Of a stretch of 64,000 nucleotides of DNA, positions 53,757 through 63,316 are shown in pieces. Both the position numbers and the translations under genes were made by a program. A model generated the notes under the pieces. That model had not been told where the DNA came from. It worked only from the letters and a program-made list of their open reading frames with translations, and did no database searches. Numbering within the stretch: the stretch's first letter is position 1; each line of letters starts with the position of its first letter. This DNA is from Flagellimonas aequoris. GTDB taxonomy: Bacteria > Bacteroidota > Bacteroidia > Flavobacteriales > Flavobacteriaceae. The stretch is taken from positions 1-64,000 of the forward strand of contig NZ_QXFJ01000028.1 of the NCBI RefSeq assembly GCF_003584165.1, in the 5' to 3' direction.

Positions 53757-53834
53757 TGTCAGGCTGAGCGCAGTCGAAGCCTGTGGACCATCACAAAATG
53801 AATCATGAGGTTCTCGACTGCGCTCGAACTGACA
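53757..53834. repeat. Intergenic inverted repeat with 12-base core GAGCGCAGTCGA
   Basis: The left arm (53757-53780) and the reverse complement of the right arm (53811-53834) share TGTCAG, then three mismatches, then the 12 bases GAGCGCAGTCGA. About 30 bases lie between the arms. It fills most of the gap between the prolyl oligopeptidase and ABC ATPase genes. I recall similar words as common intergenic elements in marine flavobacteria, but cannot verify that here. Confidence 0.7.
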
Positions 53835-53854
53835 AAAAGTTTATTTGTTGGACC

Positions 53855-56008
53855 TTAATCTTTAAACTCTTTCAACACGGCTTGGTTGGGAAGCTCATCA
53901 TACCCCATATTGTAAAAGGTGAACCCAAAGATATCGGCATACTGTTCTATGGTCTTGCTCACAGGGGTTCCCGCGCCATGGCCCGCATTGGTTTCGATGC
54001 GGATCAAGGTTGGGGCAGTTCCCGCTTGCTTTTCCTGCAGCTCTGCCGCAAATTTAAAGCTGTGTGCCGGTACTACACGGTCATCATGGTCGCCAGTGGT
54101 GACCAAAGTGGCCGGATAGGAAACGCCTTCCTTCACATTGTGGACAGGGGAATAGCCCTTTATGTATTTGAACATTTCTTCGCTATCCTCGGAAGTTCCA
54201 TAATCGTAGGCCCATCCGGCACCAGCGGTAAAGGTGTGGTAGCGCAACATGTCCATGACCCCAACAGCGGGTAGGGCAACTTGCATTAAATCAGGTCGCT
54301 GTGTCATGGTGGCACCTACAAGCAAACCACCGTTAGATCCCCCACGGATAGCCAAATATTCCTTGGAAGTATAATTTTCGGATATCAAATACTCCGCTGC
54401 GGCAATAAAGTCATCAAACACATTTTGCTTTTGGAGCTTGGTCCCGGCGTCGTGCCATTTTTTACCATATTCCCCACCACCTCTCAGGTTGGGCACGGCA
54501 TAAACACCACCTTGCTCCATCCAAACGGCATTCACGATGCTGAAGGAAGGGGTCAAGCTGATATTAAATCCGCCATAACCATACAGAATGGTCGGATTTT
54601 TACCGTTGAGTTCCAATCCTTTTTTATAGGTGATGATCATAGGGACTTTGGTACCGTCCTTGGAGGTGTAGAAAACCTGTTTGGACTCATAGTCGTCTGG
54701 ATTGAAATCGATTTGGGGTTTCCAATACTGCTCGTACTCCCCAGTTTCCACATTGTACTTGTACAAAGATCCCGGAGTGTTGTAATTGGTAAAGGAGAAA
54801 TAAAAATCTTTGTCTTCTTTTTTGCCGCCAAAGCCTCCGGCACTTCCTACACCGGGCAATTTGATTTCGCGCACCAATTTTCCATCGTAATCATACTGTA
54901 ATACTTTAGAAATGGCATCGACCATATATTCCGTGAAGAAATAGCCTCCGCCAGTGCCAGCAGTTAGCACGTTTTCGGTTTCGGGAATTAGGTCTTCCCA
55001 ATGGTCCGGAGTTGGGTTGGAAGCATCCACTACCACCACTTTTTTATTGGGAGCATCCCGATCGGTAACCAAGTAAAGCTTGGAACCTTCATTATCGATG
55101 ACATAAGTATCGGAATCGGTATCATCCAAAATAGTGACCAATTTTGGGTCTGCTTCTGAAAGATCCATCAGGTATAGCTTGTTGCCCGAAGTGGATATGG
55201 AAGCCGATATGAATAAATATTTTTGGTCTTCGGACACATACCCGCCCACATACCGGTGTTTTTCCTCGGGAGTTCCACCGAAAATGATTTTGTCCTCGGA
55301 TTGGGGTGTTCCCAATTGATGATAATACAGTTTATGCTGGTCCGTTTTTGCTGAAAGTTCACTTCCTTTTGGTTTGTCGTAGCTGGAATAGAAGAAACCA
55401 TCGTTTCCTTTCCATGAAATGCCACTGAACTTAATGTCGACCAAGGTGTCTTCCACAACTTCTTTCGTTTCGGAATCTATAACGATACCTTTTCGCCAGT
55501 CACTACCTCCTTCGGAAATCAGATAGGCCGCCTTGGAACCATCCTTGGTAAAACTGAGGCCCATCAGCGAAGTAGTGCCATCTTCGGAAAAAGTATTGGG
55601 ATCTAGGAAGACCTCCTCTTTGCCATCGTCCTTTTTTCGATAGACCACGTACTGGTTCTGCAGGCCGTTGTTTTTATAATAGTAGGTGTAGTCACCCTCT
55701 TTGAATGGGGAACCCACTTTTTCATAGTTCCACAATTTTTCCAGGCGCTTTTTTAAATCTTCCCGAAATGGGATTTTTTCCAAGTACCCGAAGGTTGCTG
55801 CATTTTGCTCTTTAACCCAAGCCTCGGTTTCGGCGCTACGGTCATCTTCCAGCCAACGGTAGGGGTCTTGTACCTCGGTTCCGAAATAGGTGTCGACCGT
55901 GTCGACCTTCTTAGTAGTGGGATAGTTCACGGTAATGGGTTCTCTTTTAGTGGTTTTTTGGCAGGCCGTCAGTAAAACGATAACAGCCAATAGACTTGCG
56001 TTTTTCAT
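53855..56008 (-). CDS. Prolyl oligopeptidase (S9A), lipoprotein
   Basis: 717 residues from the ATG at 56008, which gives a lipoprotein signal ([17 protein letters not shown], lipobox LTAC). A seven-bladed propeller region leads to an alpha/beta-hydrolase domain whose triad is visible: Ser558 (GGSNGG), Asp642 (DHDDRV) and His677 (NAGHGAG). Arg644, after the Asp, is the residue that binds the substrate carboxylate in this family. It cuts short peptides after proline, probably in the periplasm. A perfect 11-bp inverted repeat touches the start codon. It is 76 bases downstream of asd and may be cotranscribed with it. Confidence 0.93.
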   Translation of the reverse strand: MKNASLLAVIVLLTACQKTTKREPITVNYPTTKKVDTVDTYFGTEVQDPYRWLEDDRSAETEAWVKEQNAATFGYLEKIPFREDLKKRLEKLWNYEKVGSPFKEGDYTYYYKNNGLQNQYVVYRKKDDGKEEVFLDPNTFSEDGTTSLMGLSFTKDGSKAAYLISEGGSDWRKGIVIDSETKEVVEDTLVDIKFSGISWKGNDGFFYSSYDKPKGSELSAKTDQHKLYYHQLGTPQSEDKIIFGGTPEEKHRYVGGYVSEDQKYLFISASISTSGNKLYLMDLSEADPKLVTILDDTDSDTYVIDNEGSKLYLVTDRDAPNKKVVVVDASNPTPDHWEDLIPETENVLTAGTGGGYFFTEYMVDAISKVLQYDYDGKLVREIKLPGVGSAGGFGGKKEDKDFYFSFTNYNTPGSLYKYNVETGEYEQYWKPQIDFNPDDYESKQVFYTSKDGTKVPMIITYKKGLELNGKNPTILYGYGGFNISLTPSFSIVNAVWMEQGGVYAVPNLRGGGEYGKKWHDAGTKLQKQNVFDDFIAAAEYLISENYTSKEYLAIRGGSNGGLLVGATMTQRPDLMQVALPAVGVMDMLRYHTFTAGAGWAYDYGTSEDSEEMFKYIKGYSPVHNVKEGVSYPATLVTTGDHDDRVVPAHSFKFAAELQEKQAGTAPTLIRIETNAGHGAGTPVSKTIEQYADIFGFTFYNMGYDELPNQAVLKEFKD

Positions 56009-56034
56009 TTTTATCAGATTGATTCTGATAAAAA
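56008..56034 (-). promoter_or_regulatory. Perfect inverted repeat abutting the prolyl oligopeptidase start
   Basis: 11-bp arms TTTTTATCAGA (56008-56018) and TCTGATAAAAA (56024-56034) with a 5-base loop. The arm next to the gene overlaps the first base of the start codon on the minus strand. In RNA it would hide the start region; in DNA it could be an operator for a dimeric repressor. Confidence 0.55.
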
Positions 56035-56084
56035 TACCATAAAACAAACAATTCTATCAGCTGCTTGAAAAGCTTTAACGAATT

Positions 56085-57098
56085 TTATGAAATGGCTTCG
56101 GAAGTATTGGAAACCAGATTGTTTTCTACCAAATATTCCGCAATCTGAACGGCATTGGTAGCGGCCCCTTTTCTTAGGTTATCGGCCACGATCCACATGT
56201 TCAGGGTGTTGGGTTGGGTCTCGTCCCTTCGGATGCGCCCCACGAAAACCTCATCTTTTCCATTGGCGAACATAGGCATAGGGTAGGTATTGGTGGCCGT
56301 GTTATCCTGAACTACCACCCCTGGCATTTCGCTCAATATTTTACGTACTTCGGCTAGATCAAAATCGTTGTGGAATTCCACGTTCACCGACTCGGAGTGC
56401 CCTCCGGCTGTAGGGATACGAACAGCCGTTGCCGTAACGGAAAAGGTACGATCGTCCAATATTTTTTGGGGCTCACGGGCCAATTTCATCTCTTCTTTGG
56501 TGTACCCATTTTCGAGGAACACATCACAATGGGGCAATGCATTTCTGTTGATGGGATACGGATAGGCCATTTCTCCCTCGATGCCAGCGGCTTCATTTTC
56601 CATTTGTTGCACGGCCTTTACACCGGTTCCGGAAACGGATTGATAGGTGGAGACCACCACACGTTTCATTTGGTATTTTTTGTGCAAGGGATCCAACACC
56701 ATCACTAGTTGAATGGTGGAACAATTGGGGTTGGCAATAATCTTGTCTTCGGGGGTCAACGTATCCGCATTGATTTCTGGTACCACCAATTTTTTGGTGG
56801 GATCCATTCTCCAGGCTGAAGAGTTATCGATTACCGTAGTACCAACTTCAGCAAATTTTGGTGCCCATTCCAATGAAGTGTCCCCACCTGCGGAAAAAAT
56901 GGCGATATCGGGTTGCGCGGCAACGGCATCGGCCAAACCAATTACCGTGTATTCTTCATTTTTATAGGATAGTTTTTTGCCCACGGAACGCTCCGAGGCG
57001 ACCAACAATAATTCGGTTATGGGGAAGTTGCGTTCTTCCAATACTTTCAACATGACTTCGCCGACCATTCCGGTGGCTCCAACAACTGCTACTTTCAT
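56085..57098 (-). CDS. asd: Aspartate-semialdehyde dehydrogenase
   Basis: 337 residues. An NADP-binding GATGMVG at 7-13, catalytic Cys126 in ANPNCSTIQ, and His234 in AGGHSESV as the acid/base residue. The enzyme reduces aspartyl phosphate to the semialdehyde, the branch point to lysine/diaminopimelate, threonine and methionine. A full Bacteroidota promoter is present upstream. Length and start (MKVAVVGATG) agree with the family. Confidence 0.96.
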   Translation of the reverse strand: MKVAVVGATGMVGEVMLKVLEERNFPITELLLVASERSVGKKLSYKNEEYTVIGLADAVAAQPDIAIFSAGGDTSLEWAPKFAEVGTTVIDNSSAWRMDPTKKLVVPEINADTLTPEDKIIANPNCSTIQLVMVLDPLHKKYQMKRVVVSTYQSVSGTGVKAVQQMENEAAGIEGEMAYPYPINRNALPHCDVFLENGYTKEEMKLAREPQKILDDRTFSVTATAVRIPTAGGHSESVNVEFHNDFDLAEVRKILSEMPGVVVQDNTATNTYPMPMFANGKDEVFVGRIRRDETQPNTLNMWIVADNLRKGAATNAVQIAEYLVENNLVSNTSEAIS

Positions 57099-57118
57099 CG
57101 TAATCTAATTTCTTCTCG

Positions 57119-57148
57119 CAAAGGTAGTCCAGTCAATGGTTTAAACAA
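57119..57148 (-). promoter_or_regulatory. Promoter of asd
   Basis: On the minus strand TTG (57148-57146), exactly 19 bases, then TACCTTTG (57126-57119): a full Bacteroidota consensus 20 bases before the asd start codon. Confidence 0.75.
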
Positions 57149-57198
57149 GCTTTTTCATATTGAATAATCAAAAAATAACAAAATGTTATAAATAAAAC

Positions 57199-57236
57199 AA
57201 CCATCAACATATCTGCGAAACACATTGATGGTTTTT
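57199..57236 (-). terminator. Terminator hairpin after mscL
   Basis: A 9-bp stem pairs 57199-57207 (AACCATCAA) with 57225-57233 (TTGATGGTT) around a 17-base loop. On the minus strand, in the direction of mscL, the hairpin is followed by the T-rich run GTTTTATTT. The long loop makes it moderate in strength. Confidence 0.6.
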
Positions 57237-57288
57237 AATGATTATTGTGGTGTAGCGGTCGTACCGTTTTTATCGATACGTACGATTC

Positions 57289-57696
57289 TTATTTCTTCAA
57301 CAAATCGCGAATCTCTGCCAACAACTCCTCTTGGGTAGGCCCTTTTGGAGCTTCTGGTGCAGGCTCTTCCTTCTTTTTCATTTTGTTCACGCCCTTAACG
57401 ATCATGAACATGACAAAGGCAACGATCAAGAAGTCGATTACATTGGTCAGGAATGCTCCGTACAGTACGGCAATCTCACCGACCGTTTCCCCAGCATCGT
57501 TCACGGTACCCGGAGTAATTACGTATTTCAGATCGTTGAAATCCGATTTGAACAATAGGCCTATCAACGGCGAAACAATTCCACCTGTGAAGGATGAAAC
57601 CACTTTGTTAAAAGCGGCACCCATTACGAAACCTACGGCGATATCCACCAGGTTTCCTTTCATTGCAAAGTCCTTAAACTCTTTTAGAAATCCCAT
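57289..57696 (-). CDS. mscL: Large-conductance mechanosensitive channel
   Basis: 135 residues, the normal MscL length. The N-terminal helix and first membrane helix (KEFKDFAMKGNLVDIAVGFV) and the constriction region (GAAFNKVVSSFTGGIVSPLIG) are characteristic, as is the second helix (TNVIDFLIVAFVMFMIVKGV) and a charged, coiled C-terminal tail (QEELLAEIRDLLKK). It opens on sudden loss of osmolarity to release solutes. It is a single gene on its strand, followed by a hairpin. Confidence 0.95.
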   Translation of the reverse strand: MGFLKEFKDFAMKGNLVDIAVGFVMGAAFNKVVSSFTGGIVSPLIGLLFKSDFNDLKYVITPGTVNDAGETVGEIAVLYGAFLTNVIDFLIVAFVMFMIVKGVNKMKKKEEPAPEAPKGPTQEELLAEIRDLLKK

Positions 57697-57770
57697 TTTA
57701 TAGTCAAGTATTGGTTAATCATAACCAAATTAAGGAAAAAAGCGATTTGTCCTTAACAATTTGGATAAAA

Positions 57771-58889
57771 TCAAGGATTTAAAACGAGGCGTTTCACCCG
57801 CTGGGAAATGGCCGTGAGAATTTCATAGGAAATAGTTTGGGCCGAAGAAGCAAATTGTTCCGCGGAACTTTCGGGACCAAAAACGATGACTTCATCCCCT
57901 TCGGCACAGTCAATGTCCGTAACATCTACCATGATCATGTCCATGCACACATTCCCGATGATGGGGGCTTTTTTCCCATGGATCAGTACGGATGCTTTAC
58001 CTTTTCCGTACTGTCTACCAATGCCATCCGCATGCCCGATAGGTAATGTAGCGGTTTTTCGAGCACGTTCAGATTTGAAGGCCCTGTTGTACCCCACCGA
58101 TTCGTTGGCCGGAATTTCATGGATCTGGGATATAATGGTCTTCAGGGTGGCAATGGGTTTCAGTTCAGCATCCACAGCAGCTTCATTTCCATAACCATAC
58201 AGGCCGATACCGCTTCGGACCATTTCAAATTGGGCTTCGGGATAATTGATGATACCCGAAGTATTGAGCATATGCCGCATGGGAATATGGACCAGCTCTT
58301 GGGAAAGTTCATCACTCAATGCCAAAAAGGAATTAATCTGATTGTTACTGAAAGCCTTTTCATCAGGGTCTTCGGATGCAGCCAAATGAGAAAAAGTGGA
58401 GACTACCTTCAACTCTTTGCTACCCTTTAAATGGGACACCAGCACATCGATGTCCACTTTTTTAAATCCCAAGCGGTTCAGCCCGGTATTGAACTTGATA
58501 TGGATGGGATAATTTTCCTGGTTTTTTGTCTTGGCTGCTGAAACAAATTGTTCCAAAATTTTTAGGGAATAGATGTTGGGTTCCAGACAACGGTCTATCA
58601 TCTCTTCAAAATTTACGGCCAATGGGTGGAGCACTAAAATTGGGGTTTTGATACCAGCATTGCGGAGCAACGAACCTTCCCCAACATAGGCCACGGCAAA
58701 ATAATCCACACCCAAGCTTTCCAATTTTTTGGCAATGGCCACCATGTCGCTGCCATAGGCAAACGCCTTTACCACAGCCATAAATTTGGTGGTCGGGGCT
58801 ATTTTGGATCGTAAATAATGGAAATTGTGTTCCAGAGCGGAAAGGTCCAGCACTAAAGTGGTTTCGCCGACCTTATCCATTGAATCCAT
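57771..58889 (-). CDS. alr: Alanine racemase
   Basis: 372 residues. Lys41 in [10 protein letters not shown] binds pyridoxal phosphate; Tyr267 in ESVGYNRAF is the second catalytic base. The lysine segment reads KAFAYGSD instead of the textbook KANAYGHG. The enzyme makes D-alanine for peptidoglycan. The chosen ATG overlaps the end of tdk by 17 bases; the next ATG (58880) would still overlap, so coupling holds in either case. Confidence 0.94.
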   Translation of the reverse strand: MDSMDKVGETTLVLDLSALEHNFHYLRSKIAPTTKFMAVVKAFAYGSDMVAIAKKLESLGVDYFAVAYVGEGSLLRNAGIKTPILVLHPLAVNFEEMIDRCLEPNIYSLKILEQFVSAAKTKNQENYPIHIKFNTGLNRLGFKKVDIDVLVSHLKGSKELKVVSTFSHLAASEDPDEKAFSNNQINSFLALSDELSQELVHIPMRHMLNTSGIINYPEAQFEMVRSGIGLYGYGNEAAVDAELKPIATLKTIISQIHEIPANESVGYNRAFKSERARKTATLPIGHADGIGRQYGKGKASVLIHGKKAPIIGNVCMDMIMVDVTDIDCAEGDEVIVFGPESSAEQFASSAQTISYEILTAISQRVKRLVLNP

Positions 58890-59517
58890 CTTTTTTGGGA
58901 TCTATTTCTTCCGATTCCACATCCATTTGACTTACCTTTTCCCTTAGCATGGCCTTAAAAAATGCGGCTCGGCTCAAGGGTTCGTATTCTTCGGTCTCGC
59001 CCAAAAGTACCAACTTGTCATTCCGGGATTTTCTAAAACTGTAATTGGCCAGGTTTCCGGTGCGGGTGCAAACTGCATGTACCTTGGTTACATATTCGGC
59101 AGTGGCCATAAGTGCGGGCATGGGTCCAAAAGGGTTGCCCTTAAAGTCCATATCCAAACCGGCAACCACTACGCGAACGCCGCGGTTGGCCAAATCATTA
59201 CATACGGTCACAATCTCATCGTCAAAAAACTGGGCCTCGTCAATACCCACCACGTCACAATCATCAGCCAAAAGACGGATATTTGCCGCCGCAGGTACAG
59301 GGGTAGATCGGATTTCATTCGAATCATGGGACACCACCATTTCCTCATGGTAACGGGTGTCCACAATGGGCTTGAAAATCTCCACTTTCTGTTTGGCAAA
59401 CTGTGCCCTTTTCAGTCGTCGGATGAGTTCTTCGGTCTTTCCAGAAAACATGGAACCGCATATTACCTCAATCCATCCAAACTGTTCTTTATGGTTTACC
59501 GTGTTTTCGAGAAACAT
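58873..59517 (-). CDS. tdk: Thymidine kinase
   Basis: 214 residues from the ATG at 59517 ([19 protein letters not shown]); an upstream extension in frame would cover the leader and promoter and was dropped. P-loop GSMFSGKT at 21-28, catalytic Glu94 in DEAQFF, and [14 protein letters not shown] in place of one zinc-binding Cys pair. The enzyme phosphorylates thymidine in the salvage route. It is the first gene of a tdk-alr unit. Confidence 0.94.
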   Translation of the reverse strand: MFLENTVNHKEQFGWIEVICGSMFSGKTEELIRRLKRAQFAKQKVEIFKPIVDTRYHEEMVVSHDSNEIRSTPVPAAANIRLLADDCDVVGIDEAQFFDDEIVTVCNDLANRGVRVVVAGLDMDFKGNPFGPMPALMATAEYVTKVHAVCTRTGNLANYSFRKSRNDKLVLLGETEEYEPLSRAAFFKAMLREKVSQMDVESEEIDPKKDGFNG

Positions 59518-59568
59518 ACCGTATTTTTGAAAGAAATTGTGTGTTTTCCCGTTATATTGGGACAAGCA

Positions 59569-59576
59569 CAAAGCTA
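59569..59576 (-). promoter_or_regulatory. Putative -7 element of tdk-alr
   Basis: The minus strand reads TAGCTTTG, an exact TAnnTTTG match, giving a leader of about 45 bases. The nearest upstream TTG is 24 bases away, slightly further than the optimum. Confidence 0.5.
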
Positions 59577-59673
59577 GTAAAAAAATGTACCCCTCTCTTT
59601 CAATTGAATTTTAACCTTTTGTTCATAGGGGGATTGGCAAAATGATTTTATTTTTATAGGAAAGAAATTAGCT

Positions 59674-60351
59674 ATGATACGGAAATTGCGGGAAGAATTG
59701 ATAAAACTATCTACAGAGATCATTACGGCGAGAGAGGATTCCGACCTAGCCCAATTATATGACAAGGCCAAGGAAATCTACGAAAAGTTGGCCGTTCTCA
59801 AATTCATTGACGAAAAGTTGGCCGATGTTCAGGTCGATGTTTCCAAAAATGTGATTGCTTCAAGGTTTGAAAAAATGGCGAATGCCGTGTTGAGCGGTAA
59901 TATTGCCGTGCCCGAAAGCAATCCACATGACGAGGACATCATGACGCCAGGGATGGACACCATCAAACACATGGTTTCTGAAATGCCTTCCGATGCTGCG
60001 TTGGAACAGGTTTTCGCAGAGTTTGTGGCCAAACCGGAGTTCATTAAAAATGATAAGGAAATCGTTACTCCAACGAGTACGTCTTCATCCAATCCTTCAA
60101 AATCCTTGAACGATAAATTGGGCAAGGACCTTCAGGTAGGGTTAAATGATAAGCTTGCCTTTGTGAAGCACTTGTTCAATAACAGCATGGAGGATTATAC
60201 CAGGGTGTTGTCGCAGTTGAATACCATCGATACCGAGGAACGTTCCATATCCTTCATCAACAATATGGTAAAACCGGAGTACAACAACTGGGAAGGTAAG
60301 GAAGAGTATGAGGCCCGGTTCTTTTCTTTGATTGAAAGAAGGTTCGCCTAA
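59674..60351 (+). CDS. Conserved Bacteroidota protein of unknown function
   Basis: 225 residues, not assigned to any named family. The N-terminus (about 1-65) is helical and charged (MIRKLREELIKLSTEI...LYDKAKEIYEKL); a middle part is low-complexity with Pro/Thr/Ser (TPTSTSSSNPSKS, about 128-142); the C-terminal part has LNDKLGKDLQVGLNDKLAFV and ends in an Arg/Phe-rich tail. No signal peptide or membrane helix is seen, so it is likely cytoplasmic. It lies between tdk and rsmI, a neighbourhood I believe is common in flavobacteria. Confidence 0.75.
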   Translation: MIRKLREELIKLSTEIITAREDSDLAQLYDKAKEIYEKLAVLKFIDEKLADVQVDVSKNVIASRFEKMANAVLSGNIAVPESNPHDEDIMTPGMDTIKHMVSEMPSDAALEQVFAEFVAKPEFIKNDKEIVTPTSTSSSNPSKSLNDKLGKDLQVGLNDKLAFVKHLFNNSMEDYTRVLSQLNTIDTEERSISFINNMVKPEYNNWEGKEEYEARFFSLIERRFA

Positions 60352-60388
60352 TTTTTACTTTTCAGATTCCATTTTAACAAGAAGCTAG

Positions 60389-60396
60389 TACCTTTG
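60389..60396 (+). promoter_or_regulatory. Putative -7 element of rsmI
   Basis: TACCTTTG matches TAnnTTTG and ends only 4 bases before the ATG at 60401, so the transcript would be leaderless or nearly so. A TTG at -33 is missing. Confidence 0.45.
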
Positions 60397-60400
60397 GTGT

Positions 60401-61072
60401 ATGGGAAAACTGTATCTGGTTCCAACACCAATAGGAAATCTTGAAGATATGACCCTCCGGGCCATCAAGGTATTGAAGGAGGTGGATGTGGTGTTGGCGG
60501 AAGATACCCGAACCAGTGGTAAACTGCTCAAGCATTTCGATATCAGCACACCGCTGCAAAGCCATCACATGCACAACGAGCACAAGCAGGTGGAAGCTTT
60601 GGTCCAAAAACTTAAAGGAGGTGCCACATATGCCTTGATTTCCGACGCGGGAACCCCTGCTATTTCAGACCCTGGATTTTTATTGACCCGAGCCTGTGTG
60701 GAAAACGATATTGAGGTGGAATGTTTGCCCGGCGCCACGGCCTTTGTACCCGCCTTGGTGAACAGTGGACTTCCGAACGACCGTTTCGTTTTTGAAGGGT
60801 TTTTGCCCATAAAAAAAGGACGTCAGACCCGTTTGCAACAATTGGCGGAAGAATCCCGCACCATGGTTTTTTACGAATCGCCCCATAAACTCTTGAAGAC
60901 CCTTGCCCAATTTGTGGAATATTTTGGGGAGGATAGGCCTGTTTCCGTTTCCAGGGAACTCACCAAATTGTACGAAGAAACCGTGAGAGGTACTATGGAA
61001 GAGGTCCTTCAACATTTTACTGAAAAACCTCCTAAAGGAGAATTTGTGGTAGTGGTCGGCGGCAAGAAATAA
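60401..61072 (+). CDS. rsmI: 16S rRNA (cytidine-1402 2'-O)-methyltransferase
   Basis: 223 residues. It begins MGKLYLVPTPIGNLEDMTLR, the family's N-terminus, followed by AEDTRTSGKLL, the SAM-site segment ISDAGTPAISDPG, CLPGATAFVPALVNSGLP and a C-terminal GEFVVVVGG. This is the tetrapyrrole-methylase fold acting on C1402 in the decoding centre of 16S rRNA. Length fits the short bacteroidotal form (E. coli RsmI has an extra C-terminal domain). Confidence 0.95.
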   Translation: MGKLYLVPTPIGNLEDMTLRAIKVLKEVDVVLAEDTRTSGKLLKHFDISTPLQSHHMHNEHKQVEALVQKLKGGATYALISDAGTPAISDPGFLLTRACVENDIEVECLPGATAFVPALVNSGLPNDRFVFEGFLPIKKGRQTRLQQLAEESRTMVFYESPHKLLKTLAQFVEYFGEDRPVSVSRELTKLYEETVRGTMEEVLQHFTEKPPKGEFVVVVGGKK

Positions 61073-61102
61073 AGACTATATTTATTTCTAAATTCCAACC
61101 CT

Positions 61103-62134
61103 ATGAAAACCAAGGTCTTTGCTTGTTTCTTTTTGATTTGTTCGGCGCTTATCGGTCAAAACAAATACCCCATTGTGGACCAGATCAACCTTTCGGATTA
61201 CAAGGCTGGTACCATAAACAACATTTGGCTTCAATTGGGGGATGATGGATTTTCCAATCCGATCCTGATTCCCGTGATCATTGCCAAAGGATTCAGTGAA
61301 GGAGAAGTAATCGGACTAACAGCCTCCATCCATGGCAATGAACTGAACGGGATTCCCATCATTCAGAACGTGATAGCCTCTTTAGATGCAGCCAAAATGA
61401 AAGGGACCGTGGTGGCCATTCCGGGACTGAACCCCTTGGCCATTGCCAACACTCAACGCGAATTCATCGACCTACAAGACCTAAACCGTCTGTTTCCCGG
61501 AAAGAAAGATGGCAACCGTTCCCAACAAATGGCCTATCAAATTGCCCAAAAGGTGATTCCCCTTTTCAACTATCATGTGGACTTGCACACGGCAAGTTTC
61601 GGGCGGGTAAACAGTCTGTACGGGCGTGGCGATATGCAGGAGGATACCTTGTCGACCATGCTGCGTATTTTGGAGCCGGACATTATTGTTTCCAACAAAG
61701 GGGTTGCCAGTTTTGGCGAAGCCAGCGGGCTGACCATGCGGGCGTATGCCATATCCAAAGGTGTAAAGAGTATCACCTTGGAATACGGAAATCCCCAGGT
61801 GTACCAACAAGATATGATCGAACGGGGCACCAAGGGAGTTACCGATCTTTTTAAATGGCTCGGCTTTACCCAAGGTACCGTGACCATTCCTCCTGCCAGA
61901 AACGTATGTTCCAAATCGTACTGGATCTTTACCCAAAAGGGAGGGTATTTGGATGTATTGGTGGATTTGGGACAAAAAGTAAAAAAAGGAGACCCTATCG
62001 GTATTCTAAAAGATCCTTTTGGCGAAGTGGTTGAAGAAGTCAACGCCCCTGAAGATGGCATTGTAATCGGTAAAAGCAGCAACCCGGTCAATATTTCCGG
62101 TGGCAGGATTATTCATTTGGGTATTTTGGAATAA
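61103..62134 (+). CDS. Exported succinylglutamate desuccinylase/aspartoacylase-type zinc hydrolase
   Basis: 343 residues. A signal peptide (MKTKVFACFFLICSALIGQN) is followed by an M14-like AstE/AspA fold: His77 and Glu80 (SIHGNELNG) and His162 (VDLHTAS) form the zinc site. The C-terminal part (GGYLDVLVDLGQKVKKGDPI...APEDGIVIGK) is a biotinyl/lipoyl-like domain found in this subfamily. The substrate is probably an N-acylated amino acid or peptide. It is followed after 4 bases by a DUF819 membrane protein and forms a pair with it. Confidence 0.85.
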   Translation: MKTKVFACFFLICSALIGQNKYPIVDQINLSDYKAGTINNIWLQLGDDGFSNPILIPVIIAKGFSEGEVIGLTASIHGNELNGIPIIQNVIASLDAAKMKGTVVAIPGLNPLAIANTQREFIDLQDLNRLFPGKKDGNRSQQMAYQIAQKVIPLFNYHVDLHTASFGRVNSLYGRGDMQEDTLSTMLRILEPDIIVSNKGVASFGEASGLTMRAYAISKGVKSITLEYGNPQVYQQDMIERGTKGVTDLFKWLGFTQGTVTIPPARNVCSKSYWIFTQKGGYLDVLVDLGQKVKKGDPIGILKDPFGEVVEEVNAPEDGIVIGKSSNPVNISGGRIIHLGILE

Positions 62135-62138
62135 GGTC

Positions 62139-63269
62139 ATGGATTGGATTCCTTGGGGCATAACAGTGTTTACGGTGGTCTGTGTTTATTTTTTGGACCG
62201 TTGGGAACACAAATGGGTCAAATCCATTTTTGATTGGGTGCCCGCAATTTTGCTCTCCTATATCATTCCCGCCATTATCAGCCATGTATTTGGATGGGAC
62301 TTTTCCCAATCCAACATCCATGATCTTAGCAAGGATTTTTTCATACCGTTGACCATAGTTGCCGTAATGGCCAGTTTGTCCTTGGGCCAATTAAGGTCCA
62401 TTGGATACAAACCCATTGTGGTCTTTGTGTCGGGATCTTTTTTTATTGCACTGTTTCCTGTACTATTTGTTATCCTTTTTGAAGAAACGGAACTGATCGC
62501 CAACACCCTGTCGGTACATGGTTATTGGAGAGGCGTGCCACCCATCGTGGGAAGTTGGATAGGGGGCAGTACCAGCCAATTGGTGCTCAAAGAGCTCGTG
62601 AATTGTCCAGAAGATGTTTTTCTTTCCGTGTTGGTCATGGACAATATTTTGGTCAACGTGTGGACTATTCTGATGTTTCAGACCATCAAAAAAAGTAATG
62701 GCCTGAACAAGCTTTTTAGGATAACGGATACCGAGATTCCCGAAAGGATCAACGAACAAAAGGACTTGTTTTTGTCGCCATGGTGGTGTGTAGGCATCTT
62801 ACTCTTGGCGGTTTTCATGATAAATTTTCTATTGGAATTGTTTGTGGCCAAAGTGGTGATATTGTCCTTTTTAGGGTTGGCCTTGGGCAATTTTGTGCCC
62901 CGATGGAATTTTCGGTTTACTCTTAAGTTGGGCACTATCTTGATATTGTTGGTCATGTCGATTTTAGGATTGAAACTCCAGTTTGCCCTATTCGGGTTTG
63001 ATCTGTCCTTTTTTGGTTTCTTGCTGATTTGGCTTGCGGGACATTTTATTTTTATGCTGATGATAGCTAAACTTTTGAATGTGAACATGGCCTGGGTGCC
63101 CATTGCGAGCATGGCAAACGTAGGAGGGATTGCCACTGCTCCTGCAGTTACCTCCGCCTATAGACCCAGTTGGATGCCCCATGCGATCATTCTTGCCATT
63201 TTGAGTATGGCCACAGGTACCTTTTGGGGTATGCTCACCATTTTTTTGCTGGAAAAACTCATGGTTTAG
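62139..63269 (+). CDS. DUF819 family membrane protein
   Basis: 376 residues from the ATG at 62139; reading further upstream would overlap the hydrolase gene by 35 bases. About ten hydrophobic helices. Conserved segments are YWRGVPPIVGSWIGGSTSQL and MANVGGIATAPAVTSAYRP, both Gly/Ala-rich re-entrant-like stretches typical of DUF819, a family with a distant carboxylate-transporter-like fold. Given the coupled desuccinylase-type hydrolase, import or export of its substrate or product amino acid is plausible but not shown. Confidence 0.82.
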   Translation: MDWIPWGITVFTVVCVYFLDRWEHKWVKSIFDWVPAILLSYIIPAIISHVFGWDFSQSNIHDLSKDFFIPLTIVAVMASLSLGQLRSIGYKPIVVFVSGSFFIALFPVLFVILFEETELIANTLSVHGYWRGVPPIVGSWIGGSTSQLVLKELVNCPEDVFLSVLVMDNILVNVWTILMFQTIKKSNGLNKLFRITDTEIPERINEQKDLFLSPWWCVGILLLAVFMINFLLELFVAKVVILSFLGLALGNFVPRWNFRFTLKLGTILILLVMSILGLKLQFALFGFDLSFFGFLLIWLAGHFIFMLMIAKLLNVNMAWVPIASMANVGGIATAPAVTSAYRPSWMPHAIILAILSMATGTFWGMLTIFLLEKLMV

Positions 63270-63316
63270 GGGATAGGTTGTGCTTGTCACCACGACCTTT
63301 TTATAAATTGCCGATT

